Source: Cladosporium sp. IMV 00045
Taxonomy: Eukaryota; Ascomycota; Dothideomycetes; Cladosporiales; Cladosporiaceae
Length of the DNA stretch: 22,727 nt
NCBI GenBank assembly: GCA_001931905.2
Contig: MSJI02000140.1
Coordinates: forward strand, 3,730 to 26,456
Direction of reading: 5' to 3'
Both the position numbers and the translations under genes were made by a program. Shown piece by piece: positions 18,892 through 22,727 of this stretch (its first letter is position 1; each line of letters opens with the position of its first letter). The notes beneath the pieces were generated by a model. It was not told the DNA's origin, did no database searches, and was given only the letters and a program-made list of their open reading frames with translations.

Positions 18892-19546
18892 TTAGTACTC
18901 GGACTGCCGCAGCTTCTTGGCGTATTCGCGTCCGTTGGACACCCAGCCCGGCTGAGAACTGTCTGTCCACTCCTGTTCGAACCAACCAAGCTTGTACCAA
19001 GGACATAGTACTGTCGCGGTCTAGAGGAATGGCGGCTCGTCAGCACCGATATGGTACATCTCGCATTTCGCCCAATCATCTTCATAGCTTTTGGCAAGTT
19101 CTTCATATCCCCGTTCTCTGGTCAAAGAGTTGTCTTGCGCGTCAATCTCGATCAGGACAATCTGCAACAAGGGAAACCAATCATAGATAAAATACCTCAA
19201 ACCTCATGCGACGTCCAAATTCCCTACGTTTCCCCTTAGCACGACCGTTTTGCCGGTAAAGGCTAGTTCGTTCGTTGTCTATCGATCCATCCGCAACGGC
19301 AAGTAGTAGATGAAGCTGGTCTCGTCCGCCTCGGAATACCGTGCTGCTCTATCGGGCTAACTTTCCCGAATAAGATAGGGATAGCAGCTCTCCACACACC
19401 TTTGACATGAAGACCAAGAATATCACGTATACGGGCAATGGTTTCGCGGGTTCGACTCAGACAATCTTTATGACGCCCAGTTTGTGCCTTCTCTTAGGAG
19501 ACACCATGGACTTTTGCTTAGGCATGCGATGCTCCCACGAGGACAT
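18892..19546 (-). pseudogene. Decayed protein-coding gene of unknown family with stops and frameshifts
   Basis: Read from a well-placed ATG (19546, context GCCATGTCC) the pieces are MSSWEHRMPKQKSMVSPKRR, then a frame change near 19475-19485, then TRETIARIRDILGLHVKGVW and AIPILFGKVSPIEQH, a second frame change near 19340, then SFIYYLPLRMDR-stop (TAG 19281-19279), LAFTGKTVVLRGNVGNLDVA-stop (TGA 19206-19204), GLRYFIYDWFPLLQIVLIEI and KSYEDDWAKCEMYHIGADEP, a third stop (TAG 19023-19021), and finally LCPWYKLGWFEQEWTD to a terminal TAA (18894-18892). The long runs of natural protein sequence between lesions, all in order on one strand, show a former gene of about 215 codons. I do not recognise the family; the Trp/Tyr/Asp/Glu-rich C-terminus is distinctive. 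Confidence 0.6.
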
Positions 19547-20151
19547 GGCTGTTCCAAATAGATCTCTTTCGCTTTAGAAGATAGCAATGGCGAACAGGTG
19601 CTGCTCCACGGACTAAAGCTGGGATGCTAGCTCTATTAGCGGCAGAATGCTCGACAAAAAAAAAACTTGTGGCCTTGGGTGCCTATTTCTTGATGCAGAA
19701 ACGTTGCCTGACTTCGATTTCGGAGCAGTCTCCAATCAGTCTTCCGTTTGCATGCTTCCCGATGGCCAGCGTGCGCTTCGATAGCACATAGGAATCAAAT
19801 ATTCCTGACACTAATGATGACACGAGAGGCTCTTATCACCAATGAAACTCCTGGGGCAAGTACTTATACGTATCGTATGATGATGACATTGACGTGGAGT
19901 AGGCAGGTATAGATCTTCGATATTTCTGGGGCATCGGCAGCGTTACACGGTGTTGTCCAACACGACTGTGGGACTTGAAGCCTCAAGCATCTACCACCCG
20001 AGCTTGTTCGAAAAAGTGAGAGCCTGCCTCTTTGCCCATATATGTACGTCTTAATCCACCTTACGCAAGACACTCGGCCTGCGTTAGCGAGGGAATCAAT
20101 CTCCATTGCCGAAGCAAGCTTCGGCAGTGAGAGAGTTTGAAGACATTGCGA
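19547..20151. other. Intergenic, nothing firm; minus frame 20106-19864 is weakly protein-like at its start
   Basis: The minus frame starting at 20106 (MEIDSLANAGRVSCVRW) might be a continuation of the small spliced frame to its right, beyond that frame's TAG. The rest is featureless apart from an A10 run near 19656. Confidence 0.3.
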
Positions 20152-20329
20152 CTAGTACAGGCTTGCAAACAGCCGGTAGATCGCATTGTCGGTCTGGTGC
20201 GCAACTGTGTTGGCCGTAACGATTTTCTGTGCTTTCGGGCCTTCTCTCTAGGCCAAAGTAATTAGTCACCCTCAAACTCGACACGCTTACTTTGAAAGTG
20301 CCACCAGAATTCTGGTGTTGCGCGGCCAT
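20152..20329 (-). other. Possible two-exon start of a small gene
   Basis: An ATG at 20329 opens a 13-codon exon (MAAQHQNSGGTFK, 20329-20291) ending at a consensus donor (GTAAGC). A 64-nt gap with a CTAAT branch-point-like site leads to a CAG acceptor and a second exon (20226-20152, KIVTANTVAHQTDNAIYRLF) that ends in TAG. The same frame past the TAG still looks coding for about 30 codons. The intron signals are good, but the product would be only 37 residues and is unrecognised, so this may be the 5' end of a gene cut short by a nonsense codon. Confidence 0.25.
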
Positions 20330-20438
20330 TGCTCTGTCAAAGAACCCAACCTCGTTTCTAAATACTCAACACTCCTCACGTCGTTCCTTGCGCGCGCTCG
20401 TTCTGACGTCTTCGCATGACATTCATGCTGAGAGGATC

Positions 20439-20472
20439 CCGAAGGGATTAAATCTCCGAAGGGATTAAATCC
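20439..20472. repeat. Two tandem copies of a 17-bp unit
   Basis: The unit CCGAAGGGATTAAATC plus one variable base occurs at 20439-20455 and again at 20456-20472, identical over 16 bases. It lies about 260 bp downstream of the Zn2Cys6 gene's stop codon and next to the inverted repeat at 20485-20549. Confidence 0.85.
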
Positions 20473-20484
20473 ACAAAGAGCGAT

Positions 20485-20549
20485 CTATTGTAGAAGAAAT
20501 AGATTTTTCGCTAGCCGTAGGCGACCACGTCCATTCTTCTTCTACATAG
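20485..20549. repeat. Short inverted repeat, about 13-bp arms, 65-bp span
   Basis: The left arm CTATTGTAGAAGAA (20485-20498) and the right arm TTCTTCTACATAG (20537-20549) are inverted copies differing by one extra T. A smaller hairpin (ATCTATT...AATAGAT) overlaps the left arm. The ends read TG...CA inside flanking TA, which could mark a tiny non-autonomous element or the remains of a long terminal repeat. Alternatively it is a strong RNA hairpin. No target duplication is obvious. Confidence 0.7.
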
Positions 20550-20732
20550 AGCATAGATTCTACTCTATCTCTTCACCCCAGCCAAAGACCAGGGTTCAGA
20601 AATCTGAGCAAATAGTAGAACAGCTACCGCGGGGTCGGCCATAATGCTTCCTGTTGCAAGTCGAAGTAACGTTCCAGTGAGCAAGGGAAGAGGACCGATG
20701 TTCAACTGTTAATGCATTCTTCCAAGTCGGGT

Positions 20733-21835
20733 TTAGAGACCTTGAAACAACCCGGACTCGTATTGACCAATAAAGTTGTCGAAATCATCACCGACATCAT
20801 TGAGCAAGCCCAGAACATTAGAATCGCCGCCATTGATGTCAAAGCTCGGCTCGATTGGATTTGAAGGGAACTGACTACCGAGAGGGTTGCACTGCGGCAG
20901 CTGCTGGGTCCATGGACAGCTCAGAAGCGCGTCAGAACCCCAATGCTGGATTGCATCATCGCAGGTCGATAATCGCTCTGAGTTAGTCGTTGTGACGAAC
21001 GCTTGTGCCGACCCGGGCGTACACATTTGCGGATCGTTGTGTGGAGACACTGGTATTACCTCAGGCAAAGATGAGAACTCCGGTTGTACAGCGTGCTCTG
21101 GAGGCTGCGCGGATTTCTTCGATTGCGGGAGTAGCCCCTGGGCCAGAGGTGACGAGGTCATAGCGGAGTCGAGACTTTCCGGGTTCGGCTTGTCTGAGGG
21201 CTGTTGTCTTGGTACTGCACATGAATGGTCGCAGTGCATGCGGTTCGGGATTAAATCAAGCAACCCGTCTTTGCACGCCAAGGCAGCTCCCGCAACGTTC
21301 GGTATCCACTGCAATTGTTCGCAATTTTCCTCAAAATATCGCAGGTCGCCGCTATCGCAATGCTCTGTCTCCAAAAGGTTCAACGCAGAAAGAATGTCAT
21401 GAGTGAGGGGCACACCATCAAACTCCTCTAGAGGTGATCCTTCCCAAGCAGACACTTTTAGCAAGCGATGATAGAGCTCTTGCAAGCCTGCCACGATCTG
21501 GGCTTGCTGTTGCTCAAGGATGGCGACGTAACCTTTGGGGTAGACCCTGTCGCGCGGCCGCTTCCTCTTCCTGTAGAGCGTCAGCTTTGATGAATGCGAG
21601 TGAGTAAAGACAAGGACTAGACAAACTCAGAGACGCAGATAGCGTTATCACGCTTACATCTAGCGCATGGGCTGATGCCATCACACTTTGTCTTCTTCAT
21701 GCGACACCTGTCGCAAGCCTTGCACGTTCGTTTCCGTACCCCGCCCGTGCTGTCTTGCTGTAGGGTTGTGACCGAGTGGCTGATTTCGTTAATCGTCCTT
21801 GATGACGATGATGATGGAGTCGGTGATGACGACAT
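20733..21835 (-). CDS. Zn2Cys6 transcription factor, 348 aa, two exons
   Basis: Exons are 21835-21627 and 21570-20733. The 56-nt intron (GTTTGT donor, CTGAC branch point, CAG acceptor) restores the frame between ICVSE and KRKRPRDRVYPKGY. The N-terminus is Ser-rich. The zinc cluster has cysteines 41, 44, 51, 57, 60 and 67 (C-x2-C-x6-C-x5-C-x2-C-x6-C), preceded by basic VRKR. A basic linker and a short glutamine-rich coiled helix (VAILEQQQAQIVAGLQELYH) follow, a typical dimerisation element in this fungal subgroup. The next region has GVPLTHDILSALNLLE. The rest is low-complexity and acidic at the end (VGDDFDNFIG), a possible activation segment. There is no Fungal_trans domain; this short type is common. 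I chose the ATG at 21835 because the cluster begins 37 residues later; the frame is open to 21946. No stop or frameshift is seen, so it should be functional. Target genes unknown. Confidence 0.88.
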
Positions 21836-22520
21836 GTCTTCGCTTAAAGCAATGCGATGATGTATTTTCCCAACGTGGGGAGATCCTTGATATGGCGGGA
21901 GGGGCAGACAAGGCGCTTGAAGTAGACCAGAGCATCGGCTGGTCAACAGATCTGAACCAGTAAGTAAAATTCAGCACTCTATTGTTTTCACAAAGGAGAG
22001 GGATTCATGAGAATGCGGTTTACCTATAGAGGTTCTCATGTCATTATATGCGCGCCAGTTTCTTGGAACGATCATGTGAATTAGCATACCTGCCCTTAGC
22101 CCGGGCTGCGGCGGGAAAGCGGACCACGGAGCGCAATCTGAGCGCCAAAACACCAACGGCACTAGTCTGTAGCCGCGTACGACCCGCTGCGAGGTTCATG
22201 ACGGGCCCGAACATTAAGAAATCTCGCAATTTCAGCTAATCTCTCATGCCGCCCGCATCTCGCTCAAAGCACTCTATCACCAGAAACCCCCCTCCTATTG
22301 TCACGTTCGTCAGTCTTCTTCTGCGAGGGATACAACATCCGCTTATAGACGAGCTCAAAACCCAGGAAAGAGTATGGGAGCAGCCACGACAATTTGGGTG
22401 CATTTTCGTCAAAGAGAATTGAATGCCCTCTTTTGCGGACCGGCAATGAACTTATGATAGACGTTTGCCCCACCGTGTGCACAGACCCACCGCGTGCTCA
22501 CGCGACGCGGCGGTCAGCAT
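21836..22520. other. Divergent intergenic region between the Zn2Cys6 gene and the pogo transposase
   Basis: It should hold the promoter of the regulator (reading left) and the left end of the right-edge transposon (reading right). A C-rich run at 22288-22296 (ACCCCCCTCC) resembles the C-rich ends of Fot1/pogo elements, but without the other end of the element the terminal repeat cannot be confirmed. Frames here are not protein-like. Confidence 0.35.
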
Positions 22521-22727
22521 ATGGCTTCATCGTCGAGTATCTCCGTCACCCGAGCAGCTATGGACGCAGCGATCACAGAATTGAAATCGGCAAGTACGCC
22601 TTGTGTAGCTGTGGTAGCCAGAAAGTACGGACTCGTCACTTCTACGCTCAGAAGACGCTGGAAAGGCGTGACCGTCAGTAGAGACCAAGCTATTGAAGAC
22701 TCGAAATTTCTCAACAGCCAACAAGAG
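22521..22727 (+). mobile_element. 5' part of a pogo-type (psq HTH) transposase gene, cut by the window end
   Basis: From the ATG at 22521 the frame stays open for 69 codons to the last base. The sequence AAMDAAITELKSASTPCVAV followed by ARKYGLVTSTLRRRWKG is the psq-type helix-turn-helix of fungal pogo/jerky-like transposases (pattern A-I-x-x-L...P-x-V-x-x-x-A-R-K-Y-x-V-x-x-x-T-L-x-R-R-F/W-K-G), followed by the usual Ser-Arg-x-x-A-x-E linker and QQE. It is unrelated in detail to the element at 6490-7824 and uses ordinary codons with CpA and TpG present. Whether the downstream DDE domain is intact lies outside the window. Confidence 0.75.

Noticed and set aside
19440..19470. Second tRNA T-loop-like GGTTCGACTC
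   Set aside because: Flanking bases do not pair as a five-bp stem and the sequence belongs to the minus-strand pseudogene.
20887..21402. 171-codon plus-strand frame
   Set aside because: Antisense shadow of exon 2 of the Zn2Cys6 gene; Cys/Ser/Gly-rich with no domain.
1..22727. Secondary-metabolite cluster or defence system
   Set aside because: No polyketide synthase, NRPS, terpene synthase, P450, transporter, NLR or HET-type gene is visible; two regulators and one dehydrogenase are not enough for a cluster call.

Overview
The window looks like accessory, gene-poor DNA from a filamentous ascomycete (Pezizomycotina; perhaps Dothideomycetes, which I cannot settle from the sequence). The reasons are short introns of about 50-100 nt with CTGA/CTAA branch points, two Zn2Cys6 regulators, a Tad1-type LINE relic, pogo/Fot1 DNA transposons, and a RIP-like (CpA to TpA) lesion.

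Layout, left to right. 1-713 holds a decayed aldehyde dehydrogenase gene (+). 974-3013 is an intact CTF1/AmdR-like Zn2Cys6 transcription factor (+). 3043-4809 (-) is relic DNA: a short fragment of a conserved fungal gene, then a frameshifted LINE ORF1 (gag-like, zinc-knuckle) remnant with no reverse transcriptase left. About 6490-7824 (-) is a 3'-truncated Fot1/pogo transposon whose transposase needs one frameshift and one stop repaired. Its coding sequence almost completely avoids CpA and TpG. 8581-10051 (-) is a four-exon pyruvate dehydrogenase E1-alpha-like gene carrying one in-frame stop at codon 85. About 1.1 kb away, and divergent from it, 11133-12418 (+) is a four-exon zinc alcohol dehydrogenase that appears intact.

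12.4-17.2 kb shows only unrecognised or degraded reading frames. 17242-18108 (-) is a 288-aa open reading frame of unknown family. 18892-19546 (-) is a broken gene of unknown function. 20439-20549 carries a small tandem repeat and a small inverted repeat. 20733-21835 (-) is an intact two-exon Zn2Cys6 regulator of 348 aa. At the right edge, 22521-22727 (+) is the psq helix-turn-helix start of another pogo-type transposase that runs out of the window.

I see no secondary-metabolite core enzyme, CRISPR array, rRNA or convincing tRNA. The intact genes (two regulators and one oxidoreductase) sit among five or six decayed genes and three transposon relics. I find no demonstrable new multi-gene system. 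The most unusual signals are the RIP-proof codon use of the pogo element and the single-nonsense E1-alpha paralogue. All splice sites were assigned by eye from reading-frame continuity and family similarity.
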